A stretch of DNA of 64,000 bases from NCBI GenBank assembly GCA_003538975.1, contig DPQQ01000014.1, positions 3,124 to 67,123 on the forward strand, given 5' to 3'. The notes under the pieces were generated by a model that made no database searches, was not told the DNA's origin, and saw nothing but the letters and a program-made list of their open reading frames with translations. The stretch is from Clostridiales bacterium. Lineage in GTDB: Bacteria; Bacillota; Clostridia; Christensenellales; Borkfalkiaceae. This document shows positions 17,351-26,123 of this stretch, one piece after another (within the stretch, counting starts at the first letter, position 1; every line of letters begins with the position of its first letter). The translations under genes and the position numbers were made by a program.

Positions 17351-18943
17351 ATGATAAACCTTTTGATAAAGGATTTTAAATTAATGTTCTCGCAGAACGC
17401 GAAAAAAAGCGAAAAAATTCTTTCCGCTGTTTTCGTCGCGATTTTTGTTCTTTGTTTCGTCGCAGTCGAACTTTTTATTTTCACGATGATAATAAACAAG
17501 GTTTCGACCGTTGCCGGCGGTAAAGAAGCCTTTCTGAGCGTGTTTTTGTTTATAATAACGGTTCTGATGACGGTTTCAGCGGTATTTTCGGCAAAAAAAC
17601 TGTTTTTCGATCCCGAAGATATCGAAATGCTTTCGAACAGACCTGTAAAAAGCCGCCAGATAATCGCTTCGAAAATAATAATTTTGTTTTTAACCGAAAC
17701 CGTTTCGGCGCTCGTATTCGTATATCCGCTGTTTATAGCGTACGGACTGAAGGACGGAAGAACCGCTCTTTTTTACTTTACGTCGCTGTTTTATCCGGCG
17801 TTTTCGTTTCTGGCGGAAGCGGGGATCGCGCTTTTACTTGTGTATCCCGCGTATCTCGCTTCTAAGCTCCTAAAAAACCGCCCGGTAGTAAAAATCATAA
17901 TAGCTTCGGTTGTACTCGGCGCACTTGCGTATTTTTATTCCAAGGCGCTCGAACTATTCGTAAACCTTGCCGCGGGTAACGGGATGGGAACTCTTTTCGG
18001 CTCGGAAAACGTTAAAAAGCTGAATAAATTCAGAGAAGTCGTTTACCCCGTCAACTTTTTGGTGGATATATTTATTGAGAAGAAAATTGTTTCTTTCTTT
18101 ATTTATATCGTTATATCCGTAATTGTGTTCGCGGTCGGCGTAACGGTTACGACGCTTGCTTACAACTATGTGAGAAACGTCAGCTTTACGGTAAACAAGC
18201 GCAGCGGCGGGAAAAAACTTAAAGTCCGTTCCGTTATCAAAACGCTTATAAGAAAAGAACTTTCGCTTCTGTTTTTAAGTTCCGAAAATATTTTTTCCTA
18301 TACGGGGCTTATCATAGTGCAGCCGTTTCTTCTGACGATGGTATTAAGGGCGATGAACGCTATTTTCGGATCGGGAACGATGGCTTATTACACGAGCTTT
18401 ATACCCGGCTTCAATGCGTTTGTCGACGCGTTTTTCGTTATAATATTTTCGACGACGATAGCCGGCGGCGCGAACAGATTTATTTCGACCGAGCAGGCCA
18501 CCGTAAAAAACATGAAGACCATGCCCGTAGAACCTAAAATTCAGCTTATAATAAAAGCGGCGTTGCCGTTCGTGTTTTCGACCGTATCGCTTCTCGTATC
18601 GGTGATAGTTCTTGCGGCTGCGGGAGTTATAAGCGCGCTTTACGCCGTTTTTATATTTCTGCTTGCGGATTCCGCTCTTGCTCTTTATATAGCGATTTCT
18701 CTTTACGAAGAACTTAAAATAAGACACGGAGTTGCCCGTAAAACGGGACTCTCGTCTGCGGCGTCGTATTGTCTTCCGATTGCGTTTTTAATTCTTTCGG
18801 CGGCGTTTTCGCTTGCGGGGCTTAATCCCGTCCTTTGCTTTTTAACGGGACTTCTGATATATTTCGCTCTTACGGGTTTCGGAATATACAACGTTTATAA
18901 AAAATCGGGAACGTTGTTTCTCGGACTGGAGGCGGTCAACTGA
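17351..18943 (+). CDS. ABC-2 type exporter permease
   Basis: The 530-residue integral membrane protein has about 12 hydrophobic helices in two halves separated by a basic loop (around 265-300, NKRSGGKKLKVRS). This pattern is seen in large single-chain ABC-2 permeases of Bacillota. A conserved FDPEDIEMLSNRPVKSRQI segment near residues 88-106 matches the cytoplasmic loop of this permease group. GGAG precedes the ATG. Its stop overlaps the next start (TGATG). It pairs with the ATPase at 16497. I cannot assign a substrate. Confidence 0.82.
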   Translation: MINLLIKDFKLMFSQNAKKSEKILSAVFVAIFVLCFVAVELFIFTMIINKVSTVAGGKEAFLSVFLFIITVLMTVSAVFSAKKLFFDPEDIEMLSNRPVKSRQIIASKIIILFLTETVSALVFVYPLFIAYGLKDGRTALFYFTSLFYPAFSFLAEAGIALLLVYPAYLASKLLKNRPVVKIIIASVVLGALAYFYSKALELFVNLAAGNGMGTLFGSENVKKLNKFREVVYPVNFLVDIFIEKKIVSFFIYIVISVIVFAVGVTVTTLAYNYVRNVSFTVNKRSGGKKLKVRSVIKTLIRKELSLLFLSSENIFSYTGLIIVQPFLLTMVLRAMNAIFGSGTMAYYTSFIPGFNAFVDAFFVIIFSTTIAGGANRFISTEQATVKNMKTMPVEPKIQLIIKAALPFVFSTVSLLVSVIVLAAAGVISALYAVFIFLLADSALALYIAISLYEELKIRHGVARKTGLSSAASYCLPIAFLILSAAFSLAGLNPVLCFLTGLLIYFALTGFGIYNVYKKSGTLFLGLEAVN

Positions 18944-21417
18944 TGAAAAAGAAAAATCTCGCGATACTGCTTCTTATACCGTTTTTATTTTCCGTTCTCG
19001 CAATGGTTACCATAAACGTTACGTACAACTACGTAGACGTGGATATAGCGGGTATAGCCTGGAATTACGGCGATCCCGAAGCGTTTAAGTTATCGGACGA
19101 AGAATATAAGCTCGACGCGACGGGCGTTAATCAGAAAAATTACGCCATAGCCGCAGGTAATAAGCTCGTGTGGAGAGTCGAAGAAGCCGAAACCGACAAC
19201 ACGGATCCGGCAGAAACAACCGGCGGCGCCGACGCGTCAGAAGCCGCGGATAACGATTCCGGAAATATTACCGCGTCCCCGGTTGCCGAAGTAATAAAAC
19301 GCGGCGAGGGATATTATCTTAAAACGCTTCGCACCGGCGCTGTAAACCTTATCTGTTCGAACGAAAAGGGCAACATAAGCCGAAAACTCGAAGCGATAAT
19401 TTACGATAAGGGCGTAATTCTCGCAAAGACGGAGATAAAACCGTCCGGCAACAATTACGACAAGACGATTTATTACGGCGAGTATGATTTAAATAAAAAT
19501 GCCGAAAAGGTTCCGGCGAGCTTTACTCTTACCGTAGAAACCGAACCGAAAGAACTGAAAGACGCGGTTAAGGTTACCTCTTCCGAAAACGTAGAGTATG
19601 ATATCGTATCCGGCAAGGTTAAGATTAAATCCGCAGGGGAAGCGTTTATAAGCTTCGAAACGGAAGAAAGCGACATTGCTCCGTATAAGACGAGCTTCAA
19701 AGTCGTCGAAGGCGGCGTAAACGTCTATACCTACGACGATCTGTTAAATTGCACCAATCGTTCGGAATACGGCGAAACGGTCGTTTTAAGAAAGTCTTTT
19801 CAGTCGGCTTCGTTTATGAATACCGCGCTCGGAAAGGAAAACAATACCGAACTTTTCGGGAAGAAAGACAAAAGCGGTAAATTTTCTTTCAAAAACGATA
19901 TATACTCTTTTAAAACAAAATACAATCACGAATATATAGATAAGTGGAACGAATTCGTAAAATCCGACAATAAATACTCGCCTATAACCGATACGGTAAA
20001 AGTCGGATTAAGAGTACGGAAAGATTTTTACGGAAACGGTTATACGATAAATCTGCATAATCTTACCTACCCGTACGAAACGGTCACTACGAGCGGCGGC
20101 GAAGAAGTGCCTTCGCTTACCGCGGATAATCTGTTCAGGGGACCGCTTCCGTTTTATACTCTCGGCGATCCTAACGGGCTTCCGCTTATAACCGCTTACG
20201 GGCAGGATAACGCAGGGTTTTATATCGACGGAGACAATATTACCGTAAACGATCTTGTCCTTAAAAACTGCGACGACGTGAACAGTCTTAAAAAGCTCGA
20301 AACGGTCGGTACAGTTATAGAAGCGGACGGCGACGGAATAACGATTAAAAATTCCACTCTTACGAACGGCAAAAACGTTTTAAGAAGTTTTTCGTCGCAG
20401 AATCTGACGGTTGATAACTGTCTTCTGATGCATTCGCAGAACTTTTTGTTCGCGACCGGCTCGAACGAATATAAAAAGACCGACGGAAGCCTTGTAAAAG
20501 ACTTTACGGACGGCGACGGAAACGAGATAAGGGCTAAAACTTCGGACTACCTTAAAAAGGGCGGTGCGGGGGACGACCTTCTTAAAGAATATCTCGGCAA
20601 TATTCCGAAAAATAAAATAGATAATTATCGCAATGCTTTGAGACTTATTCAAAACGGACTTGGCGACGATTCCGTAAAAGGCGAATATAAGGGCAGCGCG
20701 GTTATAAACAATTGCCAGTTTTATGACAGCGGCATTTCTTCGATAGTGTTCGAATCGCTCTTCAACGGCCCCTTTCTTTATTCCAAAGCCCCGTCGGGGA
20801 TAGCGGATCTTTTTTCGGGTTTGTTCCCCGATCCGCCCAAAAACATTTCGGGTACGAGCTACCCGGTAAAGGTGGTATTGTCGGGAGAAACGACTTTTTA
20901 CGATTATAAGAACTTCGAGACGATGGATATTTCGGGACTTATAAGCGAAAATATCTCGACGCTTTTAAAAGAACTCGCGGGGGACGGCGGACTCGGCGGA
21001 ATTATCGGCAATGTCGATTTAACCAAGTACGATATAAACATCGATCTTATATTCCCGCTCAAAGGCTATGTTAAAAAAGCGGCGGAGAAACGCAACGTTT
21101 CGTATAAAAGCGGCGACGCGGAATATACGAACATTCCCGTGGCGTATTACGGCGGCGGTTCGAATTATTCTGTAATAGAGTTTGCCAAAGATTATAAAAA
21201 CACGTCGGCATTTACTTCCGAATCCAAAGTGGATATTATGGAAACGTACCTTAACATGAGTGCGTCGGAAGGTGCGAGAACGTATTACAACATGATGCTT
21301 AAAACGGTAACCGTGGTTACCGGATACGAACCGTTCCGATTTATTTTTACCGACGATTCTGCTCTTAACATGACGCCCAGCACCGAAAAAATGGCTATTT
21401 GGGCGAAAGGAGTTTAA
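18943..21417 (+). CDS. Secreted or membrane-tethered right-handed beta-helix surface protein
   Basis: The 824-residue product begins with an uncleaved-looking hydrophobic anchor or signal (about 5-25). A beta-sandwich region of Ig-like character follows (about 30-260). The right-handed beta-helix (pectate-lyase-like fold) covers about 375-620. It is recognisable from stacked motifs such as GFYIDGDNITVNDLVLKNC, DGITIKNSTLTNG and LTVDNCLLMHS. A C-terminal domain of about 200 residues follows. No catalytic residues of polysaccharide lyases are obvious, so a structural or binding role is more likely than an enzyme. It is translationally coupled to the permease gene by a TGATG overlap. Confidence 0.75.
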   Translation: MKKKNLAILLLIPFLFSVLAMVTINVTYNYVDVDIAGIAWNYGDPEAFKLSDEEYKLDATGVNQKNYAIAAGNKLVWRVEEAETDNTDPAETTGGADASEAADNDSGNITASPVAEVIKRGEGYYLKTLRTGAVNLICSNEKGNISRKLEAIIYDKGVILAKTEIKPSGNNYDKTIYYGEYDLNKNAEKVPASFTLTVETEPKELKDAVKVTSSENVEYDIVSGKVKIKSAGEAFISFETEESDIAPYKTSFKVVEGGVNVYTYDDLLNCTNRSEYGETVVLRKSFQSASFMNTALGKENNTELFGKKDKSGKFSFKNDIYSFKTKYNHEYIDKWNEFVKSDNKYSPITDTVKVGLRVRKDFYGNGYTINLHNLTYPYETVTTSGGEEVPSLTADNLFRGPLPFYTLGDPNGLPLITAYGQDNAGFYIDGDNITVNDLVLKNCDDVNSLKKLETVGTVIEADGDGITIKNSTLTNGKNVLRSFSSQNLTVDNCLLMHSQNFLFATGSNEYKKTDGSLVKDFTDGDGNEIRAKTSDYLKKGGAGDDLLKEYLGNIPKNKIDNYRNALRLIQNGLGDDSVKGEYKGSAVINNCQFYDSGISSIVFESLFNGPFLYSKAPSGIADLFSGLFPDPPKNISGTSYPVKVVLSGETTFYDYKNFETMDISGLISENISTLLKELAGDGGLGGIIGNVDLTKYDINIDLIFPLKGYVKKAAEKRNVSYKSGDAEYTNIPVAYYGGGSNYSVIEFAKDYKNTSAFTSESKVDIMETYLNMSASEGARTYYNMMLKTVTVVTGYEPFRFIFTDDSALNMTPSTEKMAIWAKGV

Positions 21418-21418
21418 A

Positions 21419-22510
21419 ATGAAAAAAATTATAGCGTTTTTGTTATGTATCATTACATGCCTGTGCTGTTTTTCGGCATGCTCGTTCGCATGGGACGACG
21501 ACACGACGATAACTTCGGCTTCGGTCGTTTATAACGAGCAGACTAAAAAATATTATATCGAGCTTGTTTACAGCGACGGCGAAAAGAACCTTATCGAGGT
21601 CGGTAATCTGGACGCGATAAGGGGAGATACGGGAAGTGCGGGAGAAAAAGGCGATAAAGGCAACGGCATATCCGAAATTTTAACCGAAAATAAAGGTAAA
21701 TTTACCGAGGTAACCATAAAATACACCGACGAAGGCGTAGAAGATACGGTGTTTACCATCCCGAACGGCGAATACGTTTCGAGCGTGCAGCTCTTTGGAG
21801 CCGACGAAACGCATGAAGGTCCTTATCTCGTATTCACGTTCAGCGGAAATACCGAACCTAAAGAAATACTCCTTCCCGTTCCGAAGGACGGAACGGGAAT
21901 AGAAGACATAACCTTTACCGACGAAGGAAAGGATATAAGTTGCGCGGGAACGCTTGTGATAACATTAACCGACGGTACAGAGAAGAAAATTCCGGTTCCG
22001 GCAGCCACGGGCATAGCGAGCATAACGCAGGATGAAGAAGACGGCAGTTATAAACTCATAGTGACTTATACCGACGGAACGAGCGAAACGTTTTCGTTTG
22101 AAAAACCCAACGAATGGATGAGCGGTTCCGAATCTCCCAAAGCGTCCGACGGCAAACCCGGCGATTTTTACTTTGATACCTATAAAAAGATCATCTATAA
22201 AAAAGTCGGCTCTGATTGGACGGTTGTGATGGAATTCGAAACCGAACAGGACGTAACCGTAATCTTCAATGCGGAAGGCGCGGTTATAATAGATCAGAAC
22301 GTCCCCGTCGGCAACGAAGTGAGAAGAACCGTTAAGTACGGCAAGTACATTACGGACGTACCCATACCGCAGATGACGGGCAAAACCTTTATAGGCTGGT
22401 ACCGCAAAAAACAAACGGGCGTTTCGGAAGGCGTAAAACCGACTTTGGGATGCTTTACCGATCTCACTCCCGTAACAGAAAACATCACCCTTTACGCATG
22501 GTGGGAATAA
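21419..22510 (+). CDS. Surface lipoprotein with collagen-like segment and InlB-like repeat
   Basis: The 363-residue product has a lipoprotein signal ending in CCFSAC (lipid-modified Cys about residue 21). A short collagen-like Gly-X-Y stretch (about 72-86, GDTGSAGEKGDKGNG) follows. Then come repeated small beta units of the GxGIxxIxxxxDGK kind (about 85-230), a DGKPGDFYFDT module (about 240) and a C-terminal InlB/Flg_new type repeat ending GWYRKK ... LYAWWE. AAAGGAG lies just before the ATG, and the preceding stop is one base upstream. It is probably displayed on the outer face of the membrane as the last gene of the locus. No terminator is seen. Confidence 0.82.
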   Translation: MKKIIAFLLCIITCLCCFSACSFAWDDDTTITSASVVYNEQTKKYYIELVYSDGEKNLIEVGNLDAIRGDTGSAGEKGDKGNGISEILTENKGKFTEVTIKYTDEGVEDTVFTIPNGEYVSSVQLFGADETHEGPYLVFTFSGNTEPKEILLPVPKDGTGIEDITFTDEGKDISCAGTLVITLTDGTEKKIPVPAATGIASITQDEEDGSYKLIVTYTDGTSETFSFEKPNEWMSGSESPKASDGKPGDFYFDTYKKIIYKKVGSDWTVVMEFETEQDVTVIFNAEGAVIIDQNVPVGNEVRRTVKYGKYITDVPIPQMTGKTFIGWYRKKQTGVSEGVKPTLGCFTDLTPVTENITLYAWWE

Positions 22511-22567
22511 GTATTTAATAATAAAAAGCAATAATGGATTTTGTTCGGTTACGGGTTGAACTTATAA

Positions 22568-22594
22568 GACCTGTGTCGGCGAAATGCGACCGCT
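22568..22594 (+). repeat. Short intergenic repeat, copy 1 (copy 2 at 28362-28388)
   Basis: GACCTGTGTC.GCGAAAT..GA.CGC is shared with 28362-28388, with about four mismatches over 27 bases. Both copies lie between genes, upstream of a ribosome binding site. This may be a small intergenic repeat family; two copies are too few to be sure. Confidence 0.4.
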
Positions 22595-22653
22595 ATATAA
22601 AGACCTATCGCCGGAATCGTACCATAGAAAATATGTGATAAGAAGGAGATTGT

Positions 22654-23262
22654 GTGCGTTTGAAAAAAGGTGCGGGAGTTTATGATATTTTTGCAAAAGT
22701 AATAAACCGTAAAACTCATAAAAAGCTGATAGAGACGATTAAGGGGCTTATTTTGCCAGAAGACGACGTTCTCGAGTGCGCTTGCGGGACGGGACTTTTG
22801 ACGGGAGCTATCGCCGAAAATTGTAACAGTCTTGTTGTAACGGATTTTTCCCGGAAGATGATTGAAAAGGCCGAAAAGAAATACGGCAAATTTGAAAACG
22901 TGGAATTCGAACAAGGCAATATTTTGAAAATAGACTATCCGCGAGAGACTTTTGACGTCGTTGTTGCCGCAAACGTAATTCATCTTCTTGACGAACCGTA
23001 TAAAGCGATTTCGGAATTATACAGAGTTTGCAGGGCAGGAGGAAGAATTATTATTCCGACGTACATGAAGGGTGCCGAAAACGAAAAAAAGAGCAGTCTT
23101 TCGGGGACTGCCGACAGAGCGGGAGCGGATCTTAAAAGAGAATTCACTTTGAGTACATACAAACAATTTATTAAAGAAGCGGGTTTTGACGACGTTTCGT
23201 ACGAGTGGTGCGACGGTAAAATTCCTTGCGCCGTTGCGATAATAAAAAAAGGTAAAAACTAA
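22654..23262 (+). CDS. Class I SAM-dependent methyltransferase
   Basis: The 202-residue Rossmann-fold methyltransferase has the SAM-binding motif VLECACGTGLLT (about 34-45), an acidic second strand end (VVTDFS, about 60-65), the post-II segment FEQGNIL, and motif IV VVVAANVIHLLDEP. The substrate cannot be inferred; the motif set is that of UbiE/Methyltransf_11 type small-molecule enzymes. It starts at GTG with AAGGAG seven bases upstream. It stands alone between the surface locus and an unrelated small gene. Confidence 0.85.
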   Translation: MRLKKGAGVYDIFAKVINRKTHKKLIETIKGLILPEDDVLECACGTGLLTGAIAENCNSLVVTDFSRKMIEKAEKKYGKFENVEFEQGNILKIDYPRETFDVVVAANVIHLLDEPYKAISELYRVCRAGGRIIIPTYMKGAENEKKSSLSGTADRAGADLKREFTLSTYKQFIKEAGFDDVSYEWCDGKIPCAVAIIKKGKN

Positions 23263-23343
23263 GACGGAACCTGTGATTGCAGGCCTGATAAATAACCCGG
23301 AATAGCGGTAATTTGTATACCGTAATATTGAATAAAGTAAAAT

Positions 23344-23706
23344 ATGAAAAAGTGGTATAACGAAGAATATAAGTTCGAAATCGAGGTCGTTGGGTATTTA
23401 CGCGGGGACTCCGCCGAAAATTATTGCAGAAACGGCGAAGAACCCGGAGATAGATACGAATGTACTTATGGTTGCCCCGTTAATAAAAACGGCTTCGGAA
23501 TCTGTTCGAAGACGATGACGGAGCTGTTTCCGATAATGGAAGCGGTACGCGCAGGCGGAGACCTAACCAATATCGGCGGCGAGAGTAAGTATGTGAAAAC
23601 GATAGTCTGCCCCGACGGATGCGTAATGTTCAGGCTTACCGCGATTCCGCTGGGTAATAAAAACTTTTTTAAAGGGAAATTTTACGAAAAGCCGAAAAAC
23701 GAATAA
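23344..23706 (+). CDS. TIGR04076-like small cysteine-containing protein
   Basis: The 120-residue protein has conserved cysteines in CRNGE, YECTYGCP, GFGICSKT and IVCPDGCVMFRL. The pattern matches what I recall of the TIGR04076 family, with a C-terminal CPDG..xFRL strand. The function is unknown; the cysteines suggest a metal site. The coding start is reasonable (ATG) but has only a weak ribosome binding site. The GNAT gene follows closely. Confidence 0.6.
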   Translation: MKKWYNEEYKFEIEVVGYLRGDSAENYCRNGEEPGDRYECTYGCPVNKNGFGICSKTMTELFPIMEAVRAGGDLTNIGGESKYVKTIVCPDGCVMFRLTAIPLGNKNFFKGKFYEKPKNE

Positions 23707-23755
23707 GTTATAGCGTATATTTGTTTTGCGAGTCGTAAAATTCCGTGCGGATAAT

Positions 23756-24424
23756 ATGGATAATTGTGATAAAAACATAAAAATAATAAAAATGGATTCC
23801 GGGAACACGGTAACGATAAGAAACGAAACGGAAAGCGATTATCGCGCTGTCGAAAACCTTGTGCGGGAATCTTTCTGGAACGTATATTGTCCCGGTTGTC
23901 GCGAGCATTTTGTGCTTAAAAAGATGCGAGAAGATAAAAATTTTATCCGGCAGCTGGACTTTGTTATGGAAATCGACGGCGAACCGATCGGACAAATCGT
24001 ATACGTCGCTTCCGAAGTGGATTGCGGCAACGGGAAAAAGTCGCCCGTTCTCACCTTCGGTCCGATAAGCATAGCGCCGTCATTCAAACGCAAAGGTTAC
24101 GGAAAAATGCTTTTGGACTATTCTCTTGATAAAGCAAAGGAATACGGAGCAGCGGCTGTATTTATTACCGGAAATATAGATTTTTACGGAAAATCGGGTT
24201 TTGTCCCGGCTAAAAGCAAAGGAATAATATATGCCGACGATCCGGATGCAGAGTACTTTTTGGTAAAAGAACTTGAAGAAGGCTTCCTTGAAAGAAACAA
24301 AGGCGTTTACAGAGATCCCGAATGCTATTTTGTGAGTGAAAAATATCCCGAAGAGTTTGAAAAATATGAAAAAACTTTTCCCGAAAAGACTAAGTTGAAA
24401 CTACCGGGACAGCTTTTTGACTAA
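23756..24424 (+). CDS. GNAT family N-acetyltransferase
   Basis: The 222-residue protein (ATG at 23756; the ATG at 23792 is an alternative) has the GNAT core. A beta-strand FGPISIAPSFKRKGYGKMLLDY contains the acetyl-CoA-binding R/KxxGxG loop, followed by helix KAKEYGA and strand VFITGN, then FYGKSGF. The target could be an amine-bearing small molecule or a protein. A CPGCREHF motif is an unusual cysteine pair near the N-terminus. A bidirectional terminator follows. Confidence 0.82.
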   Translation: MDNCDKNIKIIKMDSGNTVTIRNETESDYRAVENLVRESFWNVYCPGCREHFVLKKMREDKNFIRQLDFVMEIDGEPIGQIVYVASEVDCGNGKKSPVLTFGPISIAPSFKRKGYGKMLLDYSLDKAKEYGAAAVFITGNIDFYGKSGFVPAKSKGIIYADDPDAEYFLVKELEEGFLERNKGVYRDPECYFVSEKYPEEFEKYEKTFPEKTKLKLPGQLFD

Positions 24425-24467
24425 GATAAAAATTTTATAATGTTTTTTGGAAAAAATAATTTAAAAT

Positions 24468-24502
24468 TAAAAACGACTTGTTTTAACGAGCCGTTTTTTG
24501 AT
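24468..24502. terminator. Bidirectional terminator
   Basis: AAAAACG.CTTG - TTTTAA - CGAG.CGTTTTTT makes a stem with one mismatch, flanked by A and T runs. It separates the GNAT gene from the convergent XRE gene. Confidence 0.7.
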
Positions 24503-24597
24503 AAATAAAAATCCGGGTATTATTTTTACCGATTGTTTTGCGGCGATCGGCGACCAGTATAAATTTAAATCCTTTTAATATTTTTAATAATATTTGC

Positions 24598-24804
24598 TTA
24601 ATAATCCTTGCGCCCGGTAAGATAATCGAGATCTTCCGAAAAGTAGTCGGCGATTTTGCAAAGATTTTCAAGTCCGATTTCACGCTGACACAAAAGGTAT
24701 CTCGAGAGCGTTTGTTGCGGAATACCTATCTTTTTTGCGACGGAACTTACTGATTCGTCCTTTATCAGTTCTTTAAGCCTTTCTGCAAATTTTTCCGTAT
24801 ACAT
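24598..24804 (-). CDS. Second small XRE-family repressor
   Basis: The 68-residue protein is a single helix-turn-helix domain of the same size class as that at 1941. The recognition helix region PQQTLSRYLLCQ differs from SKGIISLWENG, which fits the different operator. It ends with the same kind of DYLTG helix. Two palindromes with ACACC half-sites, 29 bp apart, lie between it and the divergent TM2 gene, so it probably represses that gene and itself. AGGGG lies about 12 bases before the ATG. Confidence 0.85.
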   Translation of the reverse strand: MYTEKFAERLKELIKDESVSSVAKKIGIPQQTLSRYLLCQREIGLENLCKIADYFSEDLDYLTGRKDY

Positions 24805-24835
24805 TTATATCTTTATCCCCTTTTTTACCGATATT

Positions 24836-24888
24836 ACACCAAACGGCGTAAAATATTTGACATTACACCAATCGGTGTGATAATATAA
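24836..24888 (+). promoter_or_regulatory. TM2-gene promoter with paired XRE operators
   Basis: TTGACA (24857-24862) is followed by the palindrome ACACCAATCGGTGT (24865-24878) lying between -35 and -10. The -10 is GATAAT or TAATAT at 24879-24886. A second copy with one mismatch, ACACCAAACGGCGT (24836-24849), is exactly 29 bp upstream. Half-site length, 4-bp spacer and 29-bp phasing equal those of the module at 2169-2213. Confidence 0.82.
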
Positions 24889-24905
24889 GAATAGGAGGAA
24901 AGATT

Positions 24906-25238
24906 ATGTATTGTAAATTTTGCGGAAATCGGATCGCTGACGATTGCGTGGTTTGCCCGGAATGCGGTAAACAACTTAAAGAATTGAAAGCTGAAACGCC
25001 GAATATAGCAAACAACCAAAACAGCGAACCTCAAAAGGTTGTTGTTTACAGAAAGGTAGTAAACAAGTGGGTTGCGTTGGTTTTATGTATTGTTTTAGGA
25101 GTGTTCGGCGCACATAAGTTTTACGAAAATCGTGTTAAAATCGGACTGGTTTATCTTTGTACGCTCGGATTCTTCGGTGTAGGCTGGATTATAGATATAC
25201 TTTTAATCGCGTTAAAGCCTAATCCTTATTATGTTTAA
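24906..25238 (+). CDS. Zinc-ribbon TM2 domain membrane protein
   Basis: The 110-residue protein has an N-terminal zinc ribbon with Cys3, Cys6, Cys17 and Cys20. A short linker follows, then a TM2 domain: two helices (about 52-70 and 75-100) with the GVFGAHKFY ... GWIIDI signature. TM2 proteins are widespread and their role is poorly defined. AGGAGG sits eight bases before the ATG. Its promoter carries the operators of the divergent XRE protein, so expression is probably signal-controlled. Confidence 0.9.
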   Translation: MYCKFCGNRIADDCVVCPECGKQLKELKAETPNIANNQNSEPQKVVVYRKVVNKWVALVLCIVLGVFGAHKFYENRVKIGLVYLCTLGFFGVGWIIDILLIALKPNPYYV

Positions 25239-25594
25239 ACTTGTTGAATCTGAAAATAAAACTTATAAAATCGGTTTTGCCTTTGGCTATAAAAATTTGC
25301 GGCATTTATCCGAAAAATAAATTGTAAGAAGTAAAAATCATAATTTTACAAGATGAAAAGTCGGCGTGTTTGTCGGCTTTTTTATTTGCGTTTTTTTTGC
25401 TGAAAATTCATAAAAATTTTGGTAGCCGTTTTTTTGTTTTTTAAGACAAGAACATTTACGGGTTGGAACTTTTGGCTATTTGAATATATCTAAGATTATT
25501 TTTGAAAAATTAGCGTAGCCAACCAAAGAGTAAGAAAATCTCAATATTTTACAAAATTCGCATAGAAAGCATTAAAAAAATAAAAAAATTTTAA
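25239..25594. other. Gene-free stretch after the TM2 gene
   Basis: No gene is seen. It contains a terminator at 25359-25386 and AT-rich sequence up to the DtxR-type operator. Confidence 0.5.
25359..25386 (+). terminator. Terminator after the TM2 gene
   Basis: AGTCGG pairs with TCGGCT through G-U pairs across an 8-base loop and is followed by a run of six T. Confidence 0.6.
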
Positions 25595-25631
25595 GTTAGT
25601 TATTGCTAACGCAAGAAAAAAGTGATATAAT
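25595..25631 (+). promoter_or_regulatory. Promoter and DtxR-like operator of the metalloregulator gene
   Basis: The inverted repeat GTTAG-N6-CTAAC (25595-25610) overlaps the -35 TTGCTA (25603-25608). A 17-bp spacer leads to TATAAT (25626-25631). The repeat resembles the core of DtxR/IdeR boxes, so the downstream gene probably controls itself. Confidence 0.7.
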
Positions 25632-25656
25632 ACTATAAAATGACGGAGAAGCGAGA

Positions 25657-26037
25657 ATGAATTATAACGAATCTCAGGAAATGTATCTTGAAACTATATT
25701 AAGATTATGCTCGAAAAAAGCGGACGTCCATTCTATCGACGTTGCCGAAGAGCTTAATTACAGCAAGCCGAGCGTTTCGAGAGCTATGGGCATACTTAAG
25801 AAAGACGGATATATCGAAATGAATAAAAACGGCAAGCTGACTCTTACCGAAGCCGGCAAAATGAAGGCTGAAAAGATTTTTACCCGCCATAAGATTCTTA
25901 CGGAAGCTCTTAAAGATCTCGGAGTCGAAGACAGATCCGCCGAAGAAAACGCCTGCCGTATAGAACACGTTATTACCGACGACGTAATCGAAGCGATAGA
26001 AGCTCGAATTTTAGACGGCGAAAGAGATAAGAAATAA
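25657..26037 (+). CDS. Short DtxR-type metal-dependent repressor
   Basis: The 126-residue protein has the winged-helix domain (about 5-65) and dimerisation domain (about 66-120) but lacks the SH3-like third domain of DtxR. The metal-site residues are of DtxR type: Met9 in EMYLETI, His78 in TRHKI, and Cys100, Glu103 and His104 in CRIEHV. MntR carries Asp at the first position, so iron is the more likely effector, by inference. GGAG precedes the ATG. A strong terminator follows; no iron transporter is encoded nearby, so other targets would lie outside the window. Confidence 0.88.
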   Translation: MNYNESQEMYLETILRLCSKKADVHSIDVAEELNYSKPSVSRAMGILKKDGYIEMNKNGKLTLTEAGKMKAEKIFTRHKILTEALKDLGVEDRSAEENACRIEHVITDDVIEAIEARILDGERDKK

Positions 26038-26087
26038 CTTATTTTAACGCGATTATAAAAACAACGCATGTAATTTTACGATAACCG

Positions 26088-26123
26088 ACAGAATGCGGAA
26101 TTTTTCCGCGTTCTGTTTTTTAT
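26088..26123 (+). terminator. Terminator after the DtxR-type gene
   Basis: ACAGAA-TGCGGAA / TTCCGC-GTTCTGT, with a TTT loop, forms a long stem and is followed by TTTTTT. Confidence 0.88.

Noticed and set aside
18943..21417. Polysaccharide lyase
   Set aside because: The beta-helix is clear, but no catalytic Lys/Arg/Asp arrangement of lyases could be recognised, so only the fold is claimed.
24598..25238. Toxin-antitoxin pair
   Set aside because: The partner is a TM2/zinc-ribbon protein, the genes are divergent and each has its own signals, unlike co-transcribed toxin-antitoxin operons.
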